A stretch of DNA of 6,288 nt from the NCBI GenBank assembly GCA_964352375.1, contig CAYGSA010000094.1:1-6288 (forward strand). Reading direction: 5' to 3'. Both the position numbers and the translations under genes were made by a program. This stretch comes from UBA1672 sp964352375 (GTDB taxonomy: Bacteria; Pseudomonadota; Alphaproteobacteria; Micavibrionales; Micavibrionaceae). This document shows, piece after piece, positions 1-5,814 of the stretch; positions within the stretch are counted from its first letter, which is position 1, and every line of letters starts with the position of its first letter. Under the pieces are notes generated by a model that saw only the letters and a list, made by a program, of their open reading frames with translations, was not told the DNA's origin and did not search any database.

Positions 1-224
1 TGCGTTATATCCGCGCCAACAATCTGTGTAAACAACACTGTCAGGCTGGACTTTATCACGTATTGATAAGCAATAATTTGGCGCAAACGGTGATAAAATT
101 GACGCGCTGTGTTCCGATTGACGCCGACTAAATCACACGCTGTTCTGGCTGGTGTGCCCGCAACAAAGTGTTCTAGCAGCTTGTTTGTCTGAAAATGCGT
201 TAATTTTGAGTGCTTTAGCTTCAT
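1..224 (-). pseudogene. IS1595-family (IS1016-like) transposase remnant, internally deleted and cut by window edge
   Basis: Reading the minus strand from the ATG at 224, the first ~53 codons give the N-terminal DNA-binding part typical of IS1016-type transposases: MKLKHSKLT, then HFVAGTPARTA, LVGVNRNTA and FYHRLRQIIAY. Immediately after this, around 58-70, the family-like reading moves to another frame. Positions 57-1 encode DKVQPDSVVYTD-CWRGYNA, the block around the second catalytic Asp of the DDE-type domain. In intact relatives these blocks are separated by roughly 80-100 residues carrying the first catalytic Asp, so an internal deletion has removed the middle and put the two ends out of frame. 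The protein cannot be active. Family recognition is from memory of conserved motifs, not a search. The rest of the element lies to the left of the window. Confidence 0.85.
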
Positions 225-263
225 TGTACCAACATAAATGTTTTAAACATCTATGCCAGCCCC
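225..263 (-). mobile_element. Probable terminal segment of the IS1595-family element
   Basis: Read on the minus strand, the sequence beginning at 263 is GGGGCTGGCATAGATG and leads into the transposase ATG at 224. A terminus starting GGGGCTG fits the IS1016 group of IS1595-type elements, so 263 is the likely outer end of the element. The other end and the expected 8-bp target duplication are outside the window, so the boundary is inferred. The segment also holds a small perfect palindrome, ATGTTT-T-AAACAT, at 238-250, lying between the element tip and the transposase start, where the transposase promoter or a binding site would be expected. Confidence 0.5.
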
Positions 264-855
264 AAGATTATTTGCTCTCGGTCAGAAAGATGAGTTGAGT
301 GAAGATGAGTTGAGTGAAACTGAACTTGCGTTTGTGGAGATGATTGCAAATTATTGTCATCATTACCCTGATAGTCGAAATTTTACTGGTACCACTGGTG
401 AAAACAATTTTCGTGGTATGGTTGACGCTCTGGTTACTAATGAATTGCATCGCTATGAGAGTGTTGCTTTAAGAATATTAGATTGCACAGAAGTTAAAGA
501 CCCAGATAATTCAAAACATTTACGTCGACAAGTCGTTAAATCAGATTATACGACTGAGGCTGTAATGCTTCAAGCGCTTAAGGATCCAAGTTATGAGGTT
601 CGTGTCGCCGCTGCCAGTTCGAAAAATGCGACTGAGGATGTACTGCTTGAGGCTCTCAATAGTGATTACGCAGATGTTCGTATGGTAGCTGTAAAGTCAC
701 CACTTGCCACTGAGGCAGTCATCAGGGCGGTGCTGGATGATCATCAAGAAAAGCAGCACGTTTTCGACGCGGCAAGGGAAACGAAGATCGGCCAGAAGAT
801 TATGGCTGAGAGGTATAATAGAACGGATGTCACGCTAGACGCCTTAGATATCTAA
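253..855 (+). CDS. Unrecognised protein with HEAT/LRV-like helical repeats, possibly 5'-truncated
   Basis: I do not recognise this 200-residue protein as a named family. Residues ~100-177 hold three units with an exact 26-residue period: TTEAV at 100-104, ATEDV at 126-130 and ATEAV at 152-156. The first two are followed by a Leu/Ala-rich stretch and a D-x-x-VR-x-A helix, as in HEAT-like or leucine-rich-variant solenoids. Such repeats usually mediate protein binding. There is no signal peptide or membrane segment. The N-terminus is acidic, with DELSE twice, from a 15-bp duplication. An in-frame TAA at 244 limits the start to 253, which lies within the presumed IS end and has no Shine-Dalgarno sequence. 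The next in-frame ATG is codon 30 (position 340). The gene may therefore have lost its 5' end to the IS, or it may start internally. Composition is AT-richer than in the his/phr genes. Its stop overlaps that of the convergent acetyltransferase gene. Confidence 0.6.
   Translation: MPAPRLFALGQKDELSEDELSETELAFVEMIANYCHHYPDSRNFTGTTGENNFRGMVDALVTNELHRYESVALRILDCTEVKDPDNSKHLRRQVVKSDYTTEAVMLQALKDPSYEVRVAAASSKNATEDVLLEALNSDYADVRMVAVKSPLATEAVIRAVLDDHQEKQHVFDAARETKIGQKIMAERYNRTDVTLDALDI
289..318 (+). repeat. Perfect 15-bp tandem duplication (two copies)
   Basis: GATGAGTTGAGTGAA occurs twice back to back (289-303 and 304-318). It keeps frame and gives DELSE-DELSE near the N-terminus of the HEAT-like protein. 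A third, degenerate unit may follow (SETEL). Perfect identity suggests a recent slippage duplication. Confidence 0.9.
844..855. repeat. 12-bp perfect palindrome carrying both convergent stop codons
   Basis: TTAGATATCTAA is its own reverse complement. The last three bases are the TAA stop of the plus-strand HEAT-like gene. The TAG stop of the minus-strand acetyltransferase gene is read from 854-852. No room is left for a conventional terminator between the two genes. The palindrome has no loop and no flanking T-run, so it is not a typical intrinsic terminator. Confidence 0.85.
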
Positions 856-1400
856 CCCAACACCTTCGCGTAATAATACCCTTTCAATGTCTTACCTTCC
901 ACTACCGCATAACAGGGATGTTCGCCGAGGCGTTTGAAGCCTAGGAGTTCGTAGAGTTTCATGGCGTCGTTCAGGGTTTCGCGGATGTCTAAGTTGATGA
1001 CCTTAAAGCCTTCTTCGCGTGCGTAATTTTCGGCGGTTGTGAGCAGTAATTTTGCGAGGCCGTGGCCGCGTGCCCAAGGTGTTACGAAATTTGTCGTAAG
1101 CTGCACCGCGTGGCTTTGGGCCTCATTGTTGGGCGGGTTTTTGATGAGCTGGCAGGTTCCGCAAATGACGCCGTCTAATTTGGCAACAAATAGGGTGCGT
1201 GAGGGCATGGTTAAAACACCTCGCCAATAGCGTTCGAGCACGTCGCGTTCGGGGACTTTCACCCAACCGAAACCTCCGCCGGCCTCTATGGCTTCGTCGG
1301 TTGCGTCGCACAGGGCTTGAAGCTCTCCTGCTTTGAATTCTTTGATTTCATGCACTGTTGGCATGGGGGGTATTTCTTTTAATTTTGTTTGATCCTTCAT
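852..1400 (-). CDS. GNAT-family N-acetyltransferase
   Basis: This is a 182-residue cytoplasmic protein with a single GNAT domain, which moves an acetyl group from acetyl-CoA to an amine; the substrate cannot be told from sequence. The acetyl-CoA-binding motif A is clear: a beta strand (VQLTTNFV, ~99-106) followed by the pyrophosphate loop RGHGLA at 111-116 and helix KLLLTTAENYA. Motif B follows as NDAMKLYELLGFKRLG (~144-158), ending in the family's usual YxxxGF. Residues ~16-60 form the variable substrate side. I chose the ATG at 1400 because an AAAGG lies 11 nt upstream; Met13 (position 1364) is the alternative start. The gene begins 27 bp after the hisH stop on the same strand, so the two probably share a transcript. 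That does not prove a role in histidine synthesis. The 3' end overlaps the convergent HEAT-like gene by 4 bp. Confidence 0.88.
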   Translation of the reverse strand: MKDQTKLKEIPPMPTVHEIKEFKAGELQALCDATDEAIEAGGGFGWVKVPERDVLERYWRGVLTMPSRTLFVAKLDGVICGTCQLIKNPPNNEAQSHAVQLTTNFVTPWARGHGLAKLLLTTAENYAREEGFKVINLDIRETLNDAMKLYELLGFKRLGEHPCYAVVEGKTLKGYYYAKVLG

Positions 1401-1427
1401 ATCTGCGTCTGCCTTTCGGATTCTGCT

Positions 1428-2087
1428 CTATGGACGCCACTCCAAGAAATTCGATAATAATTCTAGTCCTGCTTTATGGCTTTTTTCGGGATGGAATTGT
1501 ACCCCGATAATGTTATCGCGGCCAACGACAGCGGGCTGTAATCCGCCATATTCGACCATTGCCAAACAATTGTGATTGTATGTACATTTAAACACAAAAG
1601 AGTGAACAAAGTAGAAATTTTCTGATTTTTCTGTGCTGCGGAGCACAAAATGGCGGTTGTCTTGCTCGCTGCTGGCGGAGAAATAATGGAGCTCGTTCCA
1701 GCCCATATGGGGGATTTTGAGGCTGTTATCATTCAGCGTCAGGGGGACAACTTCGCCTTCGATCCAGTTGAGGCCCCCTGTGATGCCGTGTTCCAAGCCG
1801 CGGGTGGCGAGGAGCTGCATTCCGACGCAGATTCCGAGGAATGGGGTTGATTCTTTTATGACGCGCTGTTCCAGGGCTTCGATCATGCCGTCAATGGATT
1901 GCAGATTTTCCATGCAGTCTTTAAACGCGCCCTGCCCCGGCAGGACGATGCGGTCGGCGCTGAGGATATCTTTGGGTTTGTTGCTGATTTTGACGGTGAT
2001 GTCTTTGTTCAAATGCTCAAACGCTTTGGCCGCGGAGCGGATGTTGCCGGAGCCGTAGTCGATGATTAACAGTGTTTCATTTGTCAT
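1428..2087 (-). CDS. hisH: Imidazole-glycerol-phosphate synthase, glutamine amidotransferase subunit HisH
   Basis: HisH hydrolyses glutamine and passes ammonia to HisF, which makes imidazole glycerol phosphate and AICAR in histidine biosynthesis. The 219-residue product is a complete class I amidotransferase: IIDYGSGNIRS at 8-18, LPGQGAF at 49-55, the nucleophile elbow GICVGMQ with Cys87, the HisH signature PHMGWN at 126-131, FVHSF further on, and the His199/Glu201 pair in QFHPEKS. The reading frame opens further upstream (to 2150), but those extra residues are not HisH-like and would overlap the divergent dehydrogenase gene. The start at 2087 puts the first beta strand at the N-terminus as usual. 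No Shine-Dalgarno sequence is visible. No hisF, hisA, hisB or hisE is next to it, which is unusual because hisH often sits beside them; the partner HisF must be elsewhere. The GNAT gene follows 27 bp downstream. Confidence 0.95.
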   Translation of the reverse strand: MTNETLLIIDYGSGNIRSAAKAFEHLNKDITVKISNKPKDILSADRIVLPGQGAFKDCMENLQSIDGMIEALEQRVIKESTPFLGICVGMQLLATRGLEHGITGGLNWIEGEVVPLTLNDNSLKIPHMGWNELHYFSASSEQDNRHFVLRSTEKSENFYFVHSFVFKCTYNHNCLAMVEYGGLQPAVVGRDNIIGVQFHPEKSHKAGLELLSNFLEWRP

Positions 2088-2137
2088 GAAGATGTTTTGG
2101 GTGTATTTGTTAGCATTGTCAAGGAATAGGAATTTTG
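2088..2137. promoter_or_regulatory. Divergent intergenic region between hisH and the hisD-like gene
   Basis: Only 50 bp separate the two divergent start codons, so the promoters must overlap each other or the coding starts. On the minus strand a perfect TTGACA (2122-2117) could be the -35 box for hisH. At a 17-bp spacing the only hexamer is CAAAAC (2099-2094), a poor -10 box. If used, it would start transcription almost at the hisH ATG, consistent with the missing Shine-Dalgarno site. No convincing sigma-70 pair was found for the plus strand. Both assignments are by eye. Confidence 0.35.
2128..2132 (+). promoter_or_regulatory. Ribosome binding site that sets the hisD-like start
   Basis: AGGAA lies 5 nt before the ATG at 2138. 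A second AAGGA at 2121-2125 is 12 nt away. This supports ATG 2138 over the adjacent in-frame TTG at 2135. Confidence 0.65.
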
Positions 2138-3439
2138 ATGGGTATATCATTTTATAAATGGGCGGAAACGAGTGTTGAAATACGCGCGAAGATTATGCGG
2201 CGGGCGCAGGCGGATATTGATGCGGTGTGCGCGCAGGTTGCGCCGATTATTGAAGATGTGCGGGTGCGCGGTGATGATGCACTCAGAGATTATGCAGCCA
2301 AGTTTGAGGGTGCGAATGTGGGCAGCATTGCCGCCACGCCAGAGGAATTTGACGCAGCTGAAGCGGAGCTGGATGAAGATTTAAAGGCCGCCATTCAGCA
2401 TTGCGTTCGTAATGTTAAAAAATTCCATGATGCCCAGATGGAGCGCGTTGAAAAGCCGTGGATGATTGAGATTGAAAACGGCGTGTGGGCGGGGGAGCAG
2501 GTGAATGCCATTCCGTCTGTTGGGCTTTATGTGCCGCGCGGTAAGGGGGCGTTTCCCTCGGCGCTTTATATGCTTGCGATCCCGGCTGTGATTGCGGGGG
2601 TTGAGCGGATTGCGGTTGTGACGCCGCCTACGTCTGATGGCGGGGTGGATGCGGCGACGCTGTATACGGCGCGGCTTTGCGGCGTGGAGCATGTCTACAA
2701 GGCGGGCGGCGCGCAAGGCATTGCGGCGCTGGCTTATGGGACTGAGAGCGTGCCGAAGGTGTGTAAGGTGCTTGGCCCTGGCAGCCCGTATGTGGCGGCG
2801 GCGAAGCGCATTTTATCTGATATTATGGATCCGGGGATGCCCGCTGGGCCGTCTGAGAGCATTGTGTTGGCGGATGGGTCTGCGGACTTTGAGAATACAT
2901 GTTGGGATATCCTCAATGAGGCTGAGCATGGGAAAGATAGTGCGGCGCTCTTGGTGACGCATGATACGGACTTGGCGGCGTATGTGCGCGAAAACCTGCC
3001 CGCGAAGATTGCCGAATTGCCGCAGCCGCACCGTGATATTTGCGCGCATGTGATGAGCGATTATGGCGGGATTATTTTGACGGAGAGCTTAGAAGAGTCT
3101 ATCGCGTTTTCGAATGATTACGCGCCTGAGCATTTGCATTTGAAAGTTACTGATGCGGACGTCGCCGTGAAGGCGCTTAAGCATGCGGGTGAGATTTTGA
3201 TTGGGGAATATACGCCTTCTTCGCTGGGTAATTACGGGATTGGTGTGAATCATGTTTTGCCGACTGGCGGCTGGGCTAAAAGTTATTCCTGCACAAGTGT
3301 TTGGGATTTCTTGAAACGCACGTCGATTTCGCGCTGTGATAAGGCTGGTTTTGAAGCTATCAGCGACTCTGTCGCTACTATGACGGATTATGAAGGCTTT
3401 CCTGCCCATGGGGACGTTTTGCGAAAGCGTAATCTATGA
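2138..3439 (+). CDS. HisD-family (histidinol dehydrogenase-like) NAD-dependent dehydrogenase with altered zinc-ligand positions
   Basis: The 433-residue length is normal for HisD, which oxidises histidinol to histidine in two NAD-dependent steps. Family blocks occur in order: VPRGKGAFPSALY, KAGGAQGIAALAYGTE, LGPGSPYVAAAKR, MPAGPSES, NEAEHGKDS, NDYAPEHLHL, LGNYGIGVNHVLPTGG and YEGFPAH. The catalytic Glu-His pair (E. coli 326/327) is present as Glu331-His332, as are zinc ligands His264 and His424. The ligand positions equivalent to E. coli Gln259 and Asp360 are instead Glu261 and Asn365. VPRG and MPAGPSES also differ from the usual VPGG and IAGPSE of biosynthetic HisD. This points to a paralogous clade acting on histidinol or another amino or hydroxy alcohol; the family also contains HpsN, a sulfopropanediol dehydrogenase. 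The gene heads the operon, diverges from hisH, and its stop overlaps the phrB start as ATGA. A genuine HisD remains possible. Confidence 0.85.
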   Translation: MGISFYKWAETSVEIRAKIMRRAQADIDAVCAQVAPIIEDVRVRGDDALRDYAAKFEGANVGSIAATPEEFDAAEAELDEDLKAAIQHCVRNVKKFHDAQMERVEKPWMIEIENGVWAGEQVNAIPSVGLYVPRGKGAFPSALYMLAIPAVIAGVERIAVVTPPTSDGGVDAATLYTARLCGVEHVYKAGGAQGIAALAYGTESVPKVCKVLGPGSPYVAAAKRILSDIMDPGMPAGPSESIVLADGSADFENTCWDILNEAEHGKDSAALLVTHDTDLAAYVRENLPAKIAELPQPHRDICAHVMSDYGGIILTESLEESIAFSNDYAPEHLHLKVTDADVAVKALKHAGEILIGEYTPSSLGNYGIGVNHVLPTGGWAKSYSCTSVWDFLKRTSISRCDKAGFEAISDSVATMTDYEGFPAHGDVLRKRNL

Positions 3440-4962
3440 CTCTGCGACTTATTCTGGGTGATCAGCTGTCGCATAATGTCTCTTCTTTGGAAGGGGCGCA
3501 TCCTGATACAGACACCATTTTGATGTGTGAGGTTTGGGATGAGGCCACATACGTTAAACATCATAAAAAGAAGATAGCGTTTATCTTTTCTGCTATGCGG
3601 CATTTTACTGAGGAGCTTCGTGAGAAGGGCTTTACGGTGCATTATACCAAACTTGATGACGGCGATAATGCGGGGTCGTTCCGCGGAGAGGTGGAGCGGT
3701 TTTGCGCGGAGCATTCGCCCGAGAAAGTGATTGTCACTGAGGCGTCCGAGTATCGCGTTTTGGATGATATGAAGACTTGGGATGTCGATTTAGACATTCG
3801 TTCGGATAATCGGTTTTTGTGCAGCCCTGAAAAATTTGCAGAGTGGGCGGAAGGTCGAAAGCAGTTGCGCATGGAGTATTTTTACCGCGAAATGCGAAAA
3901 GAACACGGCGTTTTGATGAATGACGATAAGCCTGAAGGCGGGGAGTGGAATTACGATTCCGAGAACCGTAAACCGCCGAAAGAGGGGCTGGATGTTCCTG
4001 CGCCCTACTTTGGCCGCGTGGATGATATTACGCGCGAATGCATGGATTTGGTGGCGGAGAAATTTTCCGATCATTTTGGCGACTTGGAGCCATTTTACTT
4101 TGCTGTGACGCGGGATCAGGCGCTCTATGTGCTTGATAAATTTATTGATGAGCGGCTCTCGCAATTTGGCGATTATCAAGATGCGATGGTTCAGGGCGAG
4201 CCCTGGATGTTTCATTCGCATATCAGTTTTTATCTGAATTGTGGGTTGTTGCTTCCGCTGGAATGTATACAGCGCGCCGAGGCGGCATACCATGCGGGCG
4301 ATGCGCCGTTGAACGCGGTGGAGGGTTTTATTCGCCAGATTTTGGGTTGGCGGGAATATGTGCGCGGGCTGTATTGGCTTAAGATGCCTGACTATGAGAG
4401 TGAGAATTATCTTAATGCTGATCGCCCTCTTCCGTGGTTTTTCTGGAGCGGTGAAACGCAGATGAATTGTTTGCGACAATGTATCACTGAGACGAAAGAG
4501 AATGCCTATGCGCATCATATACTGCGTTTGATGATTCTTGGGAATTTTGCGCTTATTGCGGGTTTATCGCCTGAGGAAGTCAATGAATGGTACATGATCG
4601 TGTATGCTGATGCCTATCAGTGGGTGGAATTGCCGAATGTGACGGGCATGATTTTGTTTGCTGATGGTGGTTTGCTCGCGAGTAAGCCGTACGCAGCCAG
4701 CGGGGCGTACGTCAACCGCATGTCTGATTATTGCAAAGGGTGCAAATACAAGGTGAGCAAGAAGAACGGGCCGGAGGCGTGCCCGTTTAATTATCTGTAT
4801 TGGGATTTTATGGCGCGCAATGAGGATAAATTGCGGGGTAATCCGCGCCTTGGTATGCCGTACCGTAACCTTGATAAAATGAGCGATGAAAAACGCGCCG
4901 CCGTAAGTGATGACGCTGCGCGGTTTTTTAAGGCTCTGGAGGGTGATGATGAAAAAGTCTGA
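3436..4962 (+). CDS. phrB: Iron-sulfur (6-4) photolyase of the PhrB/CryB (FeS-BCP) family
   Basis: Light-driven FAD enzyme of prokaryotic type that repairs pyrimidine (6-4) pyrimidone photoproducts in DNA; some relatives act as cryptochromes. The 508-residue product matches Agrobacterium PhrB (507) in length. The N-terminal ~200 residues, starting LRLILGDQLS, form the Rossmann-like antenna domain, which binds a lumazine in known members. The C-terminal half is the helical FAD domain. All four cluster cysteines are present: Cys345, Cys433, Cys436 and Cys449, in DYCKGCKYKV and EACPFNYLYW. Their spacing equals that of PhrB Cys350, 438, 441 and 454. The active-site His pair is His360-His361 in YAHHILRLM, and the block from WVELPN to SKPYAASGAYVNRMSDY is strongly conserved. 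The start overlaps the upstream stop as ATGA with only a weak ribosome site, so translation is probably coupled. The 3' end overlaps the DUF2256 gene. Confidence 0.96.
   Translation: MTLRLILGDQLSHNVSSLEGAHPDTDTILMCEVWDEATYVKHHKKKIAFIFSAMRHFTEELREKGFTVHYTKLDDGDNAGSFRGEVERFCAEHSPEKVIVTEASEYRVLDDMKTWDVDLDIRSDNRFLCSPEKFAEWAEGRKQLRMEYFYREMRKEHGVLMNDDKPEGGEWNYDSENRKPPKEGLDVPAPYFGRVDDITRECMDLVAEKFSDHFGDLEPFYFAVTRDQALYVLDKFIDERLSQFGDYQDAMVQGEPWMFHSHISFYLNCGLLLPLECIQRAEAAYHAGDAPLNAVEGFIRQILGWREYVRGLYWLKMPDYESENYLNADRPLPWFFWSGETQMNCLRQCITETKENAYAHHILRLMILGNFALIAGLSPEEVNEWYMIVYADAYQWVELPNVTGMILFADGGLLASKPYAASGAYVNRMSDYCKGCKYKVSKKNGPEACPFNYLYWDFMARNEDKLRGNPRLGMPYRNLDKMSDEKRAAVSDDAARFFKALEGDDEKV
4938..4943 (+). 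promoter_or_regulatory. Ribosome binding site for the DUF2256 gene, inside phrB
   Basis: GGAGGG lies 5 nt before the ATG at 4949 but only 2 nt before the tandem ATG at 4946, so the second ATG is the likelier start. Confidence 0.7.
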
Positions 4963-5086
4963 TTTGCCAACAAAAATGTGCCCCGTTTGTCAGCGCCCGT
5001 TCACATGGCGTAAAAAGTGGGAGAAGAATTGGGACGAGGTTAAGTATTGTTCCAAGCGCTGCGCGGGGGCGAGGAAGAAGACATGA
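4949..5086 (+). CDS. DUF2256 small zinc-ribbon-like protein, photolyase partner
   Basis: This 45-residue basic protein is recognised as DUF2256 by its near-invariant layout: MCPVCQRPFTWRKKW, a short linker with NWD, then YCSKRC and a basic tail. Cys11, Cys14, Cys34 and Cys38 form a CxxC...CxxxC set expected to bind one metal, probably zinc. Its biochemical role is not known. DUF2256 genes are commonly next to or fused with photolyase/cryptochrome genes, as here, so a helper role for PhrB is a reasonable guess, for example in cofactor loading, DNA contact or regulation. The start codon lies inside the phrB coding region (14-nt overlap), and the stop overlaps the next ATG as ATGA. Starting at 4946 would add one Met. 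It is easily missed by gene callers because of its size. Confidence 0.9.
   Translation: MKKSDLPTKMCPVCQRPFTWRKKWEKNWDEVKYCSKRCAGARKKT
5071..5074 (+). promoter_or_regulatory. Ribosome binding site that sets the start of the nuclease-like gene
   Basis: GAGG, within a purine-rich run GAGGAAGAAGA, sits 8 nt before the ATG at 5083. It supports that start over an in-frame TTG at 5047. Reading from 5047 would only add 12 residues copied from another frame of the DUF2256 coding sequence. Confidence 0.7.
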
Positions 5087-5814
5087 TTAGTGCTTTAGAA
5101 GAAGATCAGCGCCGAATAGAAAAACATTATTTTGATAAATTTTGTGCGGCTCACGAACTAAGGCCAGAATTTGTTGAGTATGGGGATAAGCCTGACGTTG
5201 TGATGATTTTTGAAGGCAAGCCCTTAGGCGTTGAGATTACAAATTTTTATAAGAAACCAGGAGACGACATAACAAGTGAGCAGAGACAACGATCTATTCG
5301 TGCAAGGATTGTTGAACAGGCACAGTCTTTATATGATAATTCCCTTAAACTTGAAATTGTTTTCGGATTTGGGCTTATCGAAGAAGAAGATGTTCTTGCA
5401 GATAGGATATGTGCGTTTTTAAATACTGTTTATGGAGTTGAATACGGCACTATAAGGCGATCAAAGTTTGCCCATATTCCTGAGTTAAGATTTGTGCATA
5501 TCATTGAGGGTGCATATGATGATGCAAAGTGGCGTGATCAGCATTCTTCTTCAATCGGTTTATCTGACCCTGAACGATTATCGTATATAATCTCTGAAAA
5601 AGAAAAGAAGATTTTAGATTATAAAAAATGTTATGAGAATTGGCTTTTGGTTGTTATTGATTTTATTGATACAGCGCAAGATCAGGAAATTTCGAATGTT
5701 GACTTTAGTAATATTCACTCTGATAAATTTGAAAAAATTTTCTTATATAAAACAGCGTATGAACAGGTTATCGAGTTTTCTAAAGGAAAGTGCATTAAGC
5801 ACTTTGATGATTAA
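5083..5814 (+). CDS. Uncharacterised protein, possible PD-(D/E)XK-like nuclease fold
   Basis: I do not recognise this 243-residue protein as a named family. Near the N-terminus a helix (EEDQRRIEKHYFDKFC, 6-21, with Glu13) is followed by Pro37-Asp38, a hydrophobic strand, a G-K-P turn and Glu51-Ile-Thr53 in PLGVEITNFY. This helix/PD/x12/ExT order resembles the PD-(D/E)XK nuclease core, except that Thr replaces the usual Lys; Lys57 or Lys58 could substitute. The rest is mixed alpha/beta with a strand WLLVVIDFID (~186-195) and no membrane segment or signal peptide. The nuclease idea is an inference from one motif. Composition is markedly AT-richer, and codon choice differs from phrB and greB on either side, suggesting later insertion. 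Even so, it is tightly fitted: ATGA overlap upstream and TAA directly abutting the greB ATG. Confidence 0.7.
   Translation: MISALEEDQRRIEKHYFDKFCAAHELRPEFVEYGDKPDVVMIFEGKPLGVEITNFYKKPGDDITSEQRQRSIRARIVEQAQSLYDNSLKLEIVFGFGLIEEEDVLADRICAFLNTVYGVEYGTIRRSKFAHIPELRFVHIIEGAYDDAKWRDQHSSSIGLSDPERLSYIISEKEKKILDYKKCYENWLLVVIDFIDTAQDQEISNVDFSNIHSDKFEKIFLYKTAYEQVIEFSKGKCIKHFDD
5787..5805 (+). promoter_or_regulatory. Perfect 7-bp hairpin just upstream of greB
   Basis: AAAGTGC (5787-5793), loop ATTAA, GCACTTT (5799-5805). It lies at the 3' end of the nuclease-like coding sequence. There is no T-run after it, so it is not an intrinsic terminator. An AAAGG (5782-5786) directly precedes the stem. Folding would bring it to 9 nt from the greB ATG, whereas in the unfolded mRNA it is 28 nt away. 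Confidence 0.5.

Noticed and set aside
1..252. A single functional transposase or a separate small gene at the left edge
   Set aside because: The two transposase-like blocks are in different frames with the middle missing, so this is a remnant.
844..855. Intrinsic terminator at the convergent junction
   Set aside because: The palindrome has no loop, is AT-rich and has no following T-run on either strand.
2088..2150. Longer HisH reading frame starting at 2150 on the minus strand
   Set aside because: The extra 21 residues are not HisH-like and would overlap the hisD-like start; Met at 2087 places the first conserved strand correctly.
3790..4518. Long open frame (242 codons) on the minus strand opposite phrB
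   Set aside because: It is a basic, low-complexity shadow of the strongly conserved photolyase coding strand; no family motif or ribosome site supports it.
4688..4711. Inverted repeat CGTACGC ... GCGTACG within phrB
   Set aside because: It encodes the highly conserved KPYAASGAYVN block, so the bases are explained by protein constraint and codon choice.
5047..5082. Upstream TTG start for the nuclease-like gene
   Set aside because: It lies wholly within the DUF2256 coding region; the ATG at 5083 has GAGG at good spacing and an ATGA overlap.
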